A stretch of 64,000 bases of DNA from the NCBI GenBank assembly GCA_963975885.1, contig CAXBIS010000007.1:77197-141196 (forward strand). Reading direction: 5' to 3'. Below the pieces are notes generated by a model, which ran no database searches, was not told the DNA's origin, and saw only the letters and a list, made by a program, of their open reading frames with translations. This stretch comes from Pseudazoarcus sp963975885 (lineage in GTDB: Bacteria; Pseudomonadota; Gammaproteobacteria; Burkholderiales; Rhodocyclaceae). This document shows positions 24,623 through 33,233 of the stretch, piece by piece; within the stretch, counting starts at the first letter, position 1, and each line of letters starts with the position of its first letter. Position numbers and translations under genes: made by a program.

Positions 24623-24750
24623 CGCTGTACTACCGCGAGGCGCTGCGCGCGCAGCGGCGCGAGCAGGCGCGAGATCTGCTGGCGGTGAATCTCGGCATGG
24701 CAGGTGGCCGGGATGCGGCGAGTGCGTTGCGCGAGCTCGAGGACACCTGA
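24113..24750 (+). CDS. Tail assembly chaperone, frameshifted GT-type product
   Basis: A -1 shift at the slippery site would join the first part of the chaperone to a second frame, giving about 212 residues ending with LGQYTARQLTLYYREALRAQ and DAASALRELEDT. That second frame is well-formed helical sequence with no good start of its own. This matches the lambda G/GT system, in which the fused form binds the tape measure protein. The shift is predicted from sequence only. Confidence 0.65.
24487..24493 (+). promoter_or_regulatory. Programmed -1 frameshift slippery site
   Basis: The heptamer T-TTT-TTC is read as GGT TTT TTC in the zero frame, the canonical X-XXY-YYZ layout for -1 slippage. An overlapping G-GGT-TTT three bases earlier also qualifies. 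The downstream -1 frame stays open for 250 bases and encodes the natural-looking end of the chaperone. Confidence 0.7.
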
Positions 24751-24789
24751 CCGCAACTCATCCAACCGACCCCATGGGGAAAACGCAGC

Positions 24790-27702
24790 ATGGCCATCCG
24801 TGACATGGAGCTGGCGCTCAAGATCCACGCCGAGCTGACACAGGCTCGGCGCGAGGTCGCCGGGCTGCGCACGGACCTGCGGAGCATGGGGGCCGGCGGC
24901 GCGACCGCGGGCCGCGACTTGCGCGGCATGAACCGCGAGCTCGAAAAGTCCGAGCGCAGCATGCGCCGGAACATGACCGTAGCGCGTGCGCTGCGAAACG
25001 CCTTCGGCGCAATCTCCGTCGCGCTGGTGTTGCGCCAGACGATCGCCAACACCGCCCGCCAGGCCGAAGCCATGGCCGACCTGGAAGCGGCGGTGCGCAG
25101 CACCGGGGGTGCTGCCGGCTTTACGACCGAAGAGCTCGCCAGGATGGCCGGCGAGCTGCAGCGGGTCACGACCTTCGGCGACGAATCCATCATGGAAATG
25201 CAGGCCGTGCTGCTGACGTTCAAGGACGTCACCGGCGCGGTGTTTGAGGACAGCAGTGAGCTGATCCTCGACATGGCCACGCGTCTGAAGACCGACCTGA
25301 AGTCGGCGGCGCTGCAGGCAGGCAAGGCGCTGAACGATCCAGTGGGTGGCATCGAGGCGCTGACCCGCGCCGGGGTGCAGTTCGACGACACGCAAAAGGC
25401 GCTCATCAGGAGCCTGGTCGAGACCGGCGACATCGCCGGCGCACAGCGCGTCATCCTGGCCGAGTTGCGCAGCCAGTTCGGCGGTGCAGCGCGCGCGGCG
25501 CGGGACAATTTCGGTGGCGCCATCAAGGGGCTACAGAACGCGATCGGGGATCTACTCGAAGGCAAGCAGGGCATGTCGGAGGCGACTGCGCAGATCAACC
25601 GCCTGACGGACATGCTCTCAAGCCCTGAGACGCAGGAGGCCTTCGGGACGATCATCGGTTTGGTGCTGCAACTGGTCGGGGCCGTCGCGCAGGCGATCGA
25701 CTTCGTCGGCCGGCTGGCCATCGGCTTGAGGATCCTGCTCGACGGGGCTCCGGATCCACTGGTGCGCCTGGGTGACGAGATCCGTCGCATCGACGAGGCG
25801 GTCGCCGACGCGGAGAGCCGACTCGCCAACGCACGGGCGCCCGGACAGATCGCCCGGATCACCGCCGAGCTGGAAGCGCTGCGCAAGAAACGCGCGGAGC
25901 TCATCGAGCAAGAAAAGGCGCTGATCGACCAGCGCACCATCCCGTACCGGCCACGCGGCACCGGCGCGCCGTCCGGCGAGCGCCCGGCCAGCGAAGACTT
26001 TCTCAAGGCTCAGGCCGACCTGCAGCGGCGCATCGCACTGCTTGGCCGCGAGAGTGCCGCCCAGCAGATGCTGTGGGAGATCGAGCAGGGCCGCTACAAG
26101 GATCTTGCACAGAACGAGAAGGATGCGCTGCTGGCACTGGCGCGTCGGCTGGACGCCGGCACCGAGGCGCAGCGCCAGGCAGAGGAAGCCGAGCGCGCGG
26201 CCGAGGCGGCACGCACCTACGTCGAGCAGCTCGAACGGCAGGCGGCGACGCTGGGGCTGAACGCGGCGCAGGTGCGCGCCTACGAGGCGGCCGAAAAGAA
26301 CCTGACCGGGGCCTTGCGTGCCCGGGCGCAGGCTGCGCTGGAGGCGATCGCGGCCGACGAGCGTCGACGCCAGGCCGTCGCCAATGCACGCACCAACGCG
26401 AGCCTGGAGGCTGAGTACTTGCGTGCGGTGGGTCGCACGGGCGGCGCGGCAGTGGTCGAGATGAACGCGCGCTTCGCCGAGATGCGCCGCGAGATGATCG
26501 AGAACGGCAACCAGGCGGGGTTGGCGTGGATCGAGCGGCTGATCCCGGTGAATCAGGCGCGCATCCGCCTTGACGAAATCCAGCGCCAGATCGATGCGGC
26601 CTTCTCGACGCAGAGCCGGCGCGAGCAGTCGATCGACGCGCAGGTCAATGCCGGCCTGATCACGCAACTGGAAGGCCGGCGCCAGCTTGTCGAACTGCAT
26701 CGCGAGACGGCCGAGGTGGTGGAACGCTACCTGCCGGCGCTGCGCGAGATGGCTGCCATTCCCGGGCCGATGGGCGAGCAGGCGCGCGCGGCGCTGGAAA
26801 CGCTCGAGACGCAACTGATCCGCCTGCGCACCACGACCAACGAACTGCAGAACGCATTGCGCAACGGGTTGCAGGACGGTCTGCAAACCTCCCTGAGAGG
26901 TTTGGCCGACGGCACCATGGAGGTGCGCGATGCGGTGCTGAACCTCGTTCAGAGCATCGCGGGTGCGATGGCCGAGCTGGCCGCACAGCGACTGGCCGAG
27001 GGGCTGACCGACAGCGTGATGGGTCTGTTCGGTGGCAGTGAGCCGGCAGCCGCCGCGGCGACGCAGGCTGCGGCGGCGCAACTCGCGGCCGCTGGCGGTG
27101 CGGTGACGACCGGTGCCGGCGCACTGGGAACGAGTTCCGCGACGTTGTCGGCTGCGGCCGGGTTGCTGCCAGGTGGTGCCGCGGCAGTCCAAGCGGCAGC
27201 GGTGCAGTTGCAGGCCGCTGCTGCGGCGATGGCGGCGGCGAACGCTGCTTCGTCGGCGATTGGCCTCGGCCTCTCCACAGGTGGCCATGTACGCGGCCCC
27301 GGCACCGGCACCAGCGACAGCATCCCGGCGCAATTGTCGGATTGGGAGTACGTCACCCGATCGGCGGTGGTGCGCCAGCCCGGTGCGCTGAACTTCCTGC
27401 ACGACTTCAACCGGCGTGGCATGGCTGCGCTGGACGACTGGTCGCGCCGCGTGCGCCATGCCACCGGCGGGCTGGCGGGCATCCCGGCACCGGCGGTGGC
27501 CGCGCCGACCCTGTCGAGCCAGCGCCTGGCCGAGCCGGCCAAGCTGATGTCCCCCAGCGTGAACAACCGCTTCCGCTTCCTGAACCTGATCGACATCAAC
27601 GATCTGGCCCGTCGCGTGGCCGGGACATCGGTGTTCGAACAGGAGGTGATCAACAAGATCGGCGACAACCCGCGCGCCATCAACGAGAGGCTGGGGCGGT
27701 GA
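24790..27702 (+). CDS. Tail tape measure protein
   Basis: A 970-residue protein, the longest gene in the prophage, which sets tail length. The N-terminal region is coiled coil followed by a tape-measure domain (ARQAEAMADLEAAVRSTG; FTTEELARMAGELQRVTTFG). The middle has long alanine/glutamate/arginine helices, then hydrophobic segments (AFGTIIGLVLQLVGAVAQAI). The C-terminal part has TGGHVRGPGTGTSDSIPAQL, a motif common near the ends of tape measure proteins. It follows the chaperone pair as expected. Confidence 0.92.
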   Translation: MAIRDMELALKIHAELTQARREVAGLRTDLRSMGAGGATAGRDLRGMNRELEKSERSMRRNMTVARALRNAFGAISVALVLRQTIANTARQAEAMADLEAAVRSTGGAAGFTTEELARMAGELQRVTTFGDESIMEMQAVLLTFKDVTGAVFEDSSELILDMATRLKTDLKSAALQAGKALNDPVGGIEALTRAGVQFDDTQKALIRSLVETGDIAGAQRVILAELRSQFGGAARAARDNFGGAIKGLQNAIGDLLEGKQGMSEATAQINRLTDMLSSPETQEAFGTIIGLVLQLVGAVAQAIDFVGRLAIGLRILLDGAPDPLVRLGDEIRRIDEAVADAESRLANARAPGQIARITAELEALRKKRAELIEQEKALIDQRTIPYRPRGTGAPSGERPASEDFLKAQADLQRRIALLGRESAAQQMLWEIEQGRYKDLAQNEKDALLALARRLDAGTEAQRQAEEAERAAEAARTYVEQLERQAATLGLNAAQVRAYEAAEKNLTGALRARAQAALEAIAADERRRQAVANARTNASLEAEYLRAVGRTGGAAVVEMNARFAEMRREMIENGNQAGLAWIERLIPVNQARIRLDEIQRQIDAAFSTQSRREQSIDAQVNAGLITQLEGRRQLVELHRETAEVVERYLPALREMAAIPGPMGEQARAALETLETQLIRLRTTTNELQNALRNGLQDGLQTSLRGLADGTMEVRDAVLNLVQSIAGAMAELAAQRLAEGLTDSVMGLFGGSEPAAAAATQAAAAQLAAAGGAVTTGAGALGTSSATLSAAAGLLPGGAAAVQAAAVQLQAAAAAMAAANAASSAIGLGLSTGGHVRGPGTGTSDSIPAQLSDWEYVTRSAVVRQPGALNFLHDFNRRGMAALDDWSRRVRHATGGLAGIPAPAVAAPTLSSQRLAEPAKLMSPSVNNRFRFLNLIDINDLARRVAGTSVFEQEVINKIGDNPRAINERLGR

Positions 27703-28895
27703 GCTACGAGCTGGACGGGGCCGTGGTGTGGCCGGTGCCGCCGGACTGGTCGGAGCCGGTGCGCGAGCGCCTGGAGTGGCTGACCGATGTGATCCGGGCG
27801 CGCAACGGGCGTGTGCAGAAGCGCCGCCTGCGTCGCGCACCGCGCCGCTTCCTGGAATTCAACGTGATCGCCGACGAGCAGGCGCGCCGCGTAGCCGATG
27901 CGCTGCTGATGGACCACGGTGGCGGCGCGTGGTCGCTGCCGATCTGGCCAGACGTGCAGATCCTGGACGCGGCCGTGCCAGCGATGGCCAGCAGCATCAC
28001 GTGCCGCACCGCCGGATTCGACTTCGCCGACGATGGCGCCGCACTGCTGTGGCGCGGGCTCAACGAGTGGGCGTTGTTGGGCGTCGACACGGTCGGCCCG
28101 GCCGGGCTCACGCTGTCGAGCTCGCCGCTGTACGAATGGCCGGCCGGCACCCGCCTGTACCCGGTGCGCCTGGCGCGCCTGGCCGAGCAGCCCGAGGAAG
28201 CCGGCTGGACGGATGCGGCCGGGCAGCGCGCGGTAGCCATGCGTATCGACGAGCCGTGCGACTGGCCCGAGGTGCTGCCCACGACCATGTATCGCGGCTA
28301 CCCGGTGCTCGAGCGCCGGCCGGACGCGGGCGAGGACATCGCCAGCCGCTTCGGCCGCGATCTGGAAGAGCTGGACGTTCAGACCGGCCCCGTGGCCACC
28401 TTCGACCGCGCGGGCCGGGCCTTCCGCAGTGGCGCGCTGCGCTGGATCGCCCACGGCCGCGACGAGAACACGGCGCTGCGCAGCCTGCTCTGTGGGCTGG
28501 CCGGGCAGTGGGCCAGCCTGTGGGTGCCGACCTGGAACGCAGACCTGGTGCTGACTGCGCCGGTCTCCAGCGGCGCCGACTCTATCAGCGTCCAGTGGGC
28601 GGCCTACACGGTGGCCGGGCGCATGCAGAGCAACTGGCGCGACATCCGCATCGAGCTGTGGAACGGCACGGTGCTGTATCGGCGCATCACCGACGCGGCC
28701 GAAGCGGGCGCGACCGAGATCCTCGACATCGACGCGCCGCTGGGCGTGGCCGTGTCGCCGGCGGACGTGCGGGTGATCTCGTTCCTGGTCTTCGGGGCGC
28801 AGGAATCCGATGTGGTGGAGCTCGAGCACGTAACCGACGGCGACGGGCTGACAATCACCAGCACGCGCTTCGTGGGAGAGCGCAATGACGTCTGA
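27699..28895 (+). CDS. Distal tail/tip protein
   Basis: A 398-residue protein directly after the tape measure, with a GTG start overlapping its stop. It begins VSYELDGAVVWPVPPDWSEP and is rich in short beta strands and tryptophans (GGAWSLPIWPDVQIL, RTAGFDFADDGAALLWRG). The place and size correspond to the distal tail proteins of siphovirus-type transposable phages. The DUF2163 gene overlaps its 3' end. The role is inferred from context. Confidence 0.7.
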   Translation: MSYELDGAVVWPVPPDWSEPVRERLEWLTDVIRARNGRVQKRRLRRAPRRFLEFNVIADEQARRVADALLMDHGGGAWSLPIWPDVQILDAAVPAMASSITCRTAGFDFADDGAALLWRGLNEWALLGVDTVGPAGLTLSSSPLYEWPAGTRLYPVRLARLAEQPEEAGWTDAAGQRAVAMRIDEPCDWPEVLPTTMYRGYPVLERRPDAGEDIASRFGRDLEELDVQTGPVATFDRAGRAFRSGALRWIAHGRDENTALRSLLCGLAGQWASLWVPTWNADLVLTAPVSSGADSISVQWAAYTVAGRMQSNWRDIRIELWNGTVLYRRITDAAEAGATEILDIDAPLGVAVSPADVRVISFLVFGAQESDVVELEHVTDGDGLTITSTRFVGERNDV

Positions 28896-29931
28896 GGCGC
28901 GCGAGAAAGCCTACGAGGGTGGCCAGCCGGTCATGCTGTTCCGCTTCACGCGGGGGAACGTGTCGTGGCGCTACACATCCAGCGATCGGCCGGAGACGCA
29001 CAACGGCGACATCTATCTGCCTGCGGCGATCGAGCGCGGGCGTGTGCGCCAGGGCATCGAAGAGGCGCAGCTCGCGGTTACGGTAACGCTGCCCAGCACG
29101 TTGCCGGTGGCGGACAACTGGCGCCCGTACCCGCCCAGCGAGGCGGTGGTGCTGACCATTTTCATCCGCCACGTGAATGAAACGGACGCGCTGGCCGACT
29201 GGGTGGGGCGGGTTGTGGCGCCGAAGTTCAGTGGGGCGACGCTGGAGCTGACCGGCGAGCCCACCGCGACCGGCTCGCGGCGCGAGGGCGCATCGCGCAT
29301 CTGGCAGCGCGCGTGCGACGTGCCGCTCTACAGCCAGGGGCCGGGCATGTGCAACCTGCAGGCCGACGCCGTGCCGGTGCCGGCAGTGCTCTCGGCCGTG
29401 GACGACGTGACGCTGACCGCGCCTGGTTTCGCCGGGGCGCCGCGCAGCCTGGCCGGTGGCGTGCTCGAGTGGGTCGACGTCGCGGAGGAGACACAGCAGC
29501 GCGCCATCGTGACGCACGACGGCGACACCATCACGGTGGATACGGGCAGCGTCGATTTCGTGCCCGAGCTGGCCGTCACCGCCATCGCCAACGCGCTGTG
29601 GCGCGAGGCCACGGTGGGCACGGTCGACGGCCTGCTGGTCACGGCGGACGCCTTCGGCAACTTCCCCAGCGGCCGGCTCGCCGGTGGCTATGTGGAGTGG
29701 GAGCGCGCATCCGACGGACTGATCGAATACCGCTCCATCAACGCCCACACCGGCAACCAGGTGCAGCTCTACTACGGTGCGCTCGACATGGCCCCGGGGC
29801 TGATCCTGCGCGCATACCCGGGCTGTGCGCACACCTGGTCCGACTGCGGCCATTTCGAGAACCGGCCCAACTACGGCGGGGCGCTGTGGATGCCGACCAA
29901 GACGCCGTTCGACGGCAACCCGGTGTGGTGA
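28885..29931 (+). CDS. DUF2163 tail tip protein
   Basis: A 348-residue protein matching the DUF2163 family, with the C-terminal BR0599-like part (YPGCAHTWSDCGHFENRPNY, then PTKTPFDGNPVW). The N-terminal region VMLFRFTRGNVSWRYTSSD and the middle RIWQRACDVPLYSQGPGMC are also typical. Conserved cysteines may stabilise the tip. It is followed by two small tip genes and the large tip protein. Confidence 0.85.
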   Translation: MTSEAREKAYEGGQPVMLFRFTRGNVSWRYTSSDRPETHNGDIYLPAAIERGRVRQGIEEAQLAVTVTLPSTLPVADNWRPYPPSEAVVLTIFIRHVNETDALADWVGRVVAPKFSGATLELTGEPTATGSRREGASRIWQRACDVPLYSQGPGMCNLQADAVPVPAVLSAVDDVTLTAPGFAGAPRSLAGGVLEWVDVAEETQQRAIVTHDGDTITVDTGSVDFVPELAVTAIANALWREATVGTVDGLLVTADAFGNFPSGRLAGGYVEWERASDGLIEYRSINAHTGNQVQLYYGALDMAPGLILRAYPGCAHTWSDCGHFENRPNYGGALWMPTKTPFDGNPVW

Positions 29932-29942
29932 GGAGCTAGACC

Positions 29943-30167
29943 ATGTGGAACTGGGTAGCGGCCCTGATCATCTCGACCGCCATTTCGCTGATCTTCCGGC
30001 CCCGGCCACCCAGCGCCAAGCCGGGCCAGGTGCAGGTGCCGGTGGCCGAGGAAGGGCGCAAGGTGCGCCGGATCTACGGCACGGTGTGGATCGACGACCC
30101 GCAGCAGTTGGGGTTCAAGAAGATCGACACCGACAGGATCAGGAAGAAGTCCGGGGGCAAAAAGTGA
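29943..30167 (+). CDS. Small tail-region protein with N-terminal membrane segment
   Basis: A 74-residue protein starting MWNWVAALIISTAISLIFRP, one hydrophobic helix followed by a proline- and lysine-rich soluble part (RKVRRIYGTVWIDDPQQLGF). Similar small genes recur at this site in transposable siphophages. GGAGCTAGACC lies before the ATG. Function unknown; DNA-passage or assembly roles are guesses. Confidence 0.65.
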   Translation: MWNWVAALIISTAISLIFRPRPPSAKPGQVQVPVAEEGRKVRRIYGTVWIDDPQQLGFKKIDTDRIRKKSGGKK

Positions 30168-30394
30168 CACTACGAGTGACGATCGAACACCTGCATACCG
30201 TCCCGAGCTTCGGACGCAAGCCGGGCTACTGCAATCGAGGGGCGCGGGCCTGGTGGGAGCGCCATGGGCTGGACTGGGGCGACTTCGTGCGTAACGGCAT
30301 TGAAGCGGAGCGACTGTCGGAGACAGGGTGCCCGCTCATTCTTGCGCTTGTGGAACATGCCCGCACGGTAGAGGCCGAACGTGAGCAAAAGTAG
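30164..30394 (+). CDS. Small conserved tail-region protein
   Basis: A 76-residue protein beginning VTLRVTIEHLHTVPSFGRKP and containing ARAWWERHGLDWGDFVRNGI. The GTG overlaps the preceding stop (GTGA) and the 3' end overlaps the large tip gene. It has no membrane segment. Its constant place before the tip protein suggests a tail assembly role, but no function is known. Confidence 0.65.
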   Translation: MTLRVTIEHLHTVPSFGRKPGYCNRGARAWWERHGLDWGDFVRNGIEAERLSETGCPLILALVEHARTVEAEREQK

Positions 30395-33233
30395 CAGCAA
30401 ACAGACCGTCGGCTACTGGTACAAGCTCCTTCACCACTTCGGCCTGTGCGAAGGCCCGGTGGACGCACTGCTCGAGTTCCGCGCGGGCGACCGCACCGCC
30501 TGGCGCGGCCTGGCCACGCACAGCCAGCGCATCAACGTGAACAAGCCCAAGCTTTGGGGCGGCGAAGAATCCGAGGGCGGCCTGGTCGGCGACTTCGACC
30601 TCATGATGGGCGAACCCACCCAGCAACCCAACGACTACCTGAGCGAACAGCTCGGCGAAGATCAACCCGCCTATCGCGGCAAGGTCGGCATCGTCTGGCG
30701 CGGCGGGAAGTGGGGCGCCATGAATCCGTACCCGAAGCCGGCGAGTTTCAAGCTGCGCCGCGTGCTTGAGGGCTGGGACAACGACACGCCGTGGTACCCG
30801 GAGAAGGCGGAGATCGTGATGATTCCGCCGCAGCCGTTGGCGCTGTACTTCGCGCTAGACCTGTCGGGGTCGATGAACGAGATCACCCCGAACGGCGAGT
30901 CGCGGCTCGCGAACATGAAGACGGCTGTGACTGGCGCGCTCGATGCGGTCGGTCGGGCTCTCTTGCCCGCGGGATTGCGGCTCGATGTGATGATCGTTGG
31001 GTGGGGGGGAACGCCTAGCAATATGCTCGCGCGGCAGTCGATTTTGCGCCGCAGCGTTGATCAATCTGCGCTCGATGATCTGATCTCCTGGGTGAGTGGG
31101 CGCAGTGCCGACTACGGAACCTACTTCCCCTCTGCCGTCGAGGACGCTGGCGATTTCTTCGCGGGGAGCGATGATGCCGCGATCCGGATGAGCCTTTTTG
31201 TTACGGATGGCGAGCCGACCTTCTATAGCGATGGCTCCTGGGACTCCGGGGAGCCGGCCACGGCGGCGGCCACGGAGGCGGGCGAGACGCTTCTCGCGGT
31301 GCCCGAAATTCTCGCTCGCGGTTTCAATATTGACCTCGGCAATACTACGCAGACCGCCAAGCTCGACAACTCCGAAGCGGGCCCGCCCGTGGTGCAAGGC
31401 GGAGAGCCTTCCGCATTGACCAACGCGATTCTCGAGGCGCTGGGTGGCCTGATCGGGATGAACCCGATCCACATCCTCTACGACGCGCTCACGCACCGCC
31501 GCATGCAAGGCGAGCCGGTCGGCATGATCAACGATGCCAACTGGCGCGCGGCAGCCGACAAGCTCTACGACGAGGGCTTCGGGTTGTGCACGTCCTACGA
31601 GGGCGGCCCCGTCCGCGACTTCCAGCGCCGCATCCTCGACGTGATTGCCGGTGGCATGACGCAATCGCGGGTCGATGGCCTCTACTACATCGACCTGGTG
31701 CGCGGCGACTACGACTTCGAGTCCCTGCCCATAATTGGCCCCGACGATATCGTTGAGCTCACGCGCGAGCCGAGCATCGTCACCGAGCAAGTCAATCAGA
31801 TCGTCGTCGAGTGGTTCGACCCCCAGACCAAGCAGGACCGCGCCACCGCCCCGGTGCAGTCGCTCGGCGCCATCCAGGCGGCCGGCCGCGTCATCGGAGA
31901 GACGCGCGAGTATCCCGAGATCCCGGAGGGCGGCCTCGCGTTGCGCGCGGCCGGGCGTGACTTGCAGGCGGCGAGCGCACCGGTGTCGCGCTTTCGCATC
32001 ACGCTCAACCGCCGCAACTTCGATCTACGCCCTGGGCGCCAATTCAGGCTGCAGTACCCGCCCGAGGGCATCACCGACATGGTGTGCATGCTCGCCACCA
32101 ACGACTCGGGCACGCTCACCGACGGGCGGCTGACCTTCGACGCCGTGCAGGACGTCTTCGGCATGCCGAGCACCGTCTACGCACAACCCGAGCCGGGGCT
32201 CGACGTGCCGGGTGACAACCGCCCCGTCGCGCCCACCCATCAGCGCATCATTGAAGCGCCCTACATCGAGCTGGTCACTACCCTCTCGCGCCCGGATCTC
32301 GACTACCTGCCGGCCGATGCCGGCTTCGTGCTGACCATGGCCGCGCGGCCCTCGGTCGGGCTGCACTACACGGTGGCCACCGCCGCCGATGGCGAGAGCT
32401 ACCAGACCTACGGCACGGCCGAATGGTGCCCCACGGCGACCATCGTCGAAGCCGCTGGCCGTCTCGACACCGAGTTCACGCTGTCGGGCGGCGTCGACCT
32501 CGAGGACGTCGAGGTCGGCACCTGGGCCGCCTGGGATGAAGAGGTCGTGCGCGTAGACGCCATCGACGCCGAGGCGGGCACGCTCACCCTCGGCCGTGCC
32601 TGCGCCGACACCGTGCCGCAGCCGCATGTCGCCGGCAGCCGGATCTGGTTCTGCGGCGAGTGGGTTGGCAGTGACGCGCGTGAGTACGCGGACGGCGAGA
32701 CCGTGCGGGCGAAGTTGCTTACCCGCACTTCGACAGATGAGTTGAGCCTTTCTACCGCGCCCGAAATCTCGGTCGAGTTGGCACGCCGGTTCGACCGTCC
32801 CTATCCACCGGGGCAGTTCACTGTCAATGGAGAGGCCTATCCGGACGCACTCACCGTCACGTTTTCTGACCCAGATGCGATCAGCGTCTCGTGGGTGCCG
32901 CGAGATCGGTTGCTGCAGGACGACCAGCTGATTGACACAACTGCAGGCGGTGTGGGGCCCGAGCCAGGCACGACATTCACAGTGCAGATTCTGGACGCCG
33001 GCGACAACTCACTGTTCGCCGAGCAGACCGAGCTTGCGAGCGCGCCGGCTGAGTTCGCGCTGACCGGTTTCGAAGGCGACGCAATAAGGGTGCGGCTGTT
33101 CAGCGTGCGCGGAGGGGTAGTGAGCTGGCAGATGCACGACTGGGGACCGATCAGGCTGGGTGGGGTACGAGCGACCGAATCTGGAGATCTCCGCGTCACC
33201 GAGGATTCTCAAACGAGAGGTATCGAATCATGA
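30381..33233 (+). CDS. Tail tip/central fibre protein with inserted von Willebrand A domain
   Basis: A 950-residue tip protein. Its start (WYKLLHHFGLCEGPVDALLE) and the part after residue 359 (MNPIHILYDALTHRRMQGEP; GGMTQSRVDGLYYIDLVRGD) are typical of phage tip proteins. Between them, about residues 148-358, is a vWA domain: DLSGS at 160-164, T247 (GTYFP) and D276 (FVTDGEP) make a complete MIDAS metal site. Parts of the insert use more AT-ending codons than the flanks, hinting at separate origin. The C-terminal third is beta-rich. The domain might bind a host receptor or matrix through a metal ion; that is inference. Confidence 0.85.
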   Translation: MSKSSSKQTVGYWYKLLHHFGLCEGPVDALLEFRAGDRTAWRGLATHSQRINVNKPKLWGGEESEGGLVGDFDLMMGEPTQQPNDYLSEQLGEDQPAYRGKVGIVWRGGKWGAMNPYPKPASFKLRRVLEGWDNDTPWYPEKAEIVMIPPQPLALYFALDLSGSMNEITPNGESRLANMKTAVTGALDAVGRALLPAGLRLDVMIVGWGGTPSNMLARQSILRRSVDQSALDDLISWVSGRSADYGTYFPSAVEDAGDFFAGSDDAAIRMSLFVTDGEPTFYSDGSWDSGEPATAAATEAGETLLAVPEILARGFNIDLGNTTQTAKLDNSEAGPPVVQGGEPSALTNAILEALGGLIGMNPIHILYDALTHRRMQGEPVGMINDANWRAAADKLYDEGFGLCTSYEGGPVRDFQRRILDVIAGGMTQSRVDGLYYIDLVRGDYDFESLPIIGPDDIVELTREPSIVTEQVNQIVVEWFDPQTKQDRATAPVQSLGAIQAAGRVIGETREYPEIPEGGLALRAAGRDLQAASAPVSRFRITLNRRNFDLRPGRQFRLQYPPEGITDMVCMLATNDSGTLTDGRLTFDAVQDVFGMPSTVYAQPEPGLDVPGDNRPVAPTHQRIIEAPYIELVTTLSRPDLDYLPADAGFVLTMAARPSVGLHYTVATAADGESYQTYGTAEWCPTATIVEAAGRLDTEFTLSGGVDLEDVEVGTWAAWDEEVVRVDAIDAEAGTLTLGRACADTVPQPHVAGSRIWFCGEWVGSDAREYADGETVRAKLLTRTSTDELSLSTAPEISVELARRFDRPYPPGQFTVNGEAYPDALTVTFSDPDAISVSWVPRDRLLQDDQLIDTTAGGVGPEPGTTFTVQILDAGDNSLFAEQTELASAPAEFALTGFEGDAIRVRLFSVRGGVVSWQMHDWGPIRLGGVRATESGDLRVTEDSQTRGIES

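Noticed and set aside
25618..27840. A 740-codon open frame on the reverse strand opposite the tape measure gene
   Set aside because: High GC content opens frames opposite real genes. Its composition is arginine/histidine-rich and without domains, while the forward frame is a clear tape measure protein.
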